Shown here: piece by piece, positions 63,980 to 64,000 of the stretch
Numbering within the stretch: position 1 is the first letter of the stretch
Layout of the letters: each line of letters starts with the position of its first letter
Source of the DNA: Mesorhizobium xinjiangense
GTDB lineage: Bacteria; Pseudomonadota; Alphaproteobacteria; Rhizobiales; Rhizobiaceae
Assembly (NCBI RefSeq): GCF_009749525.1
Contig: NZ_WOAC01000001.1
Span: 310,001-374,000, forward strand
Length of the DNA: 64,000 nt
Reading direction: 5' to 3'
Notes under the pieces: generated by a model
The model's database searches: none
Seen by the model: only the letters and a program-made list of their open reading frames with translations
Told to the model about the DNA's origin: nothing
Program-made: the position numbers and the translations under genes

Positions 63980-64000
63980 GAAAGCAAAGTGTTGGGTTGA

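Overview
The window is chromosomal DNA of a high-GC alphaproteobacterium, most likely order Hyphomicrobiales (Rhizobiales), Phyllobacteriaceae-like. The evidence is gene order and gene content: hisB-hisH-hisA-hisF-hisE-coaA opposite hslV-GNAT-hslU; smr-mltA-tim44; fxsA-secB; dnaQ-coaE-aroE-maf-ppsR opposite hemE-hemJ-rho; and mnmE-mnmG-rsmG-parA-parB-holA. Seven parS-like sites and an AT-rich, GANTC-rich hemE/ppsR spacer suggest that the replication origin region lies near 31-40 kb. The genus cannot be fixed from this window alone. I saw no rRNA, tRNA, CRISPR array, prophage or complete insertion sequence.

Layout. 0-11 kb is an accessory, transport-rich part on the minus strand: a branched-chain-type ABC importer (livG partial, livM, livH, binding protein), an AraC regulator, a quinate/shikimate dehydrogenase paralogue fused into a TRAP transporter operon, a P-loop kinase with a D-lyxose isomerase, and a lone TRAP binding protein. 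11-14 kb holds a MetE-like methyltransferase, a Kbp-like BON-LysM protein and AlkB. 13.8-19.6 kb is the histidine operon, with three non-his genes woven in by 4-bp ATGA overlaps. 19.8-22.2 kb is the HslVU protease. 22.3-31.2 kb is a conserved housekeeping run. 31.2-43.7 kb is the origin/partition region. 43.8-48.7 kb is mixed metabolism and an NhaC antiporter. 48.7-54 kb carries leuD, leuB and asd with small membrane proteins. 54-61.6 kb has an M20 hydrolase, rpsP-chorismate mutase-ffh, an SH3 protein, an MltB-like enzyme and argG. 61.7-64 kb is a second TRAP permease pair cut by the window end.

The most unusual region is 15.1-16.5 kb, inside the his operon. The 5' end of hisF is duplicated in two exact-length 107-bp tandem units plus a shorter degenerate copy. 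Each copy is a short open frame that starts like HisF and stops in an ATGA overlap with the next start. The upstream membrane gene, three mini-frames and hisF therefore form an unbroken stop/start chain. At the other end of hisF, a 267-bp element with about 31-bp terminal inverted repeats sits exactly in the stop codon, flanked by TA. Removing it and one TA restores a TAA stop and a tight hisF-hisE junction.

How the genes work together: his, leu, asd, argG and chorismate mutase cover amino-acid synthesis. mnmE/mnmG/rsmG handle tRNA and rRNA modification. parA/parB/parS and holA/dnaQ serve chromosome segregation and replication. The transport clusters suggest a life on plant-derived or marine organic acids and sugars, which is inference from gene families only.
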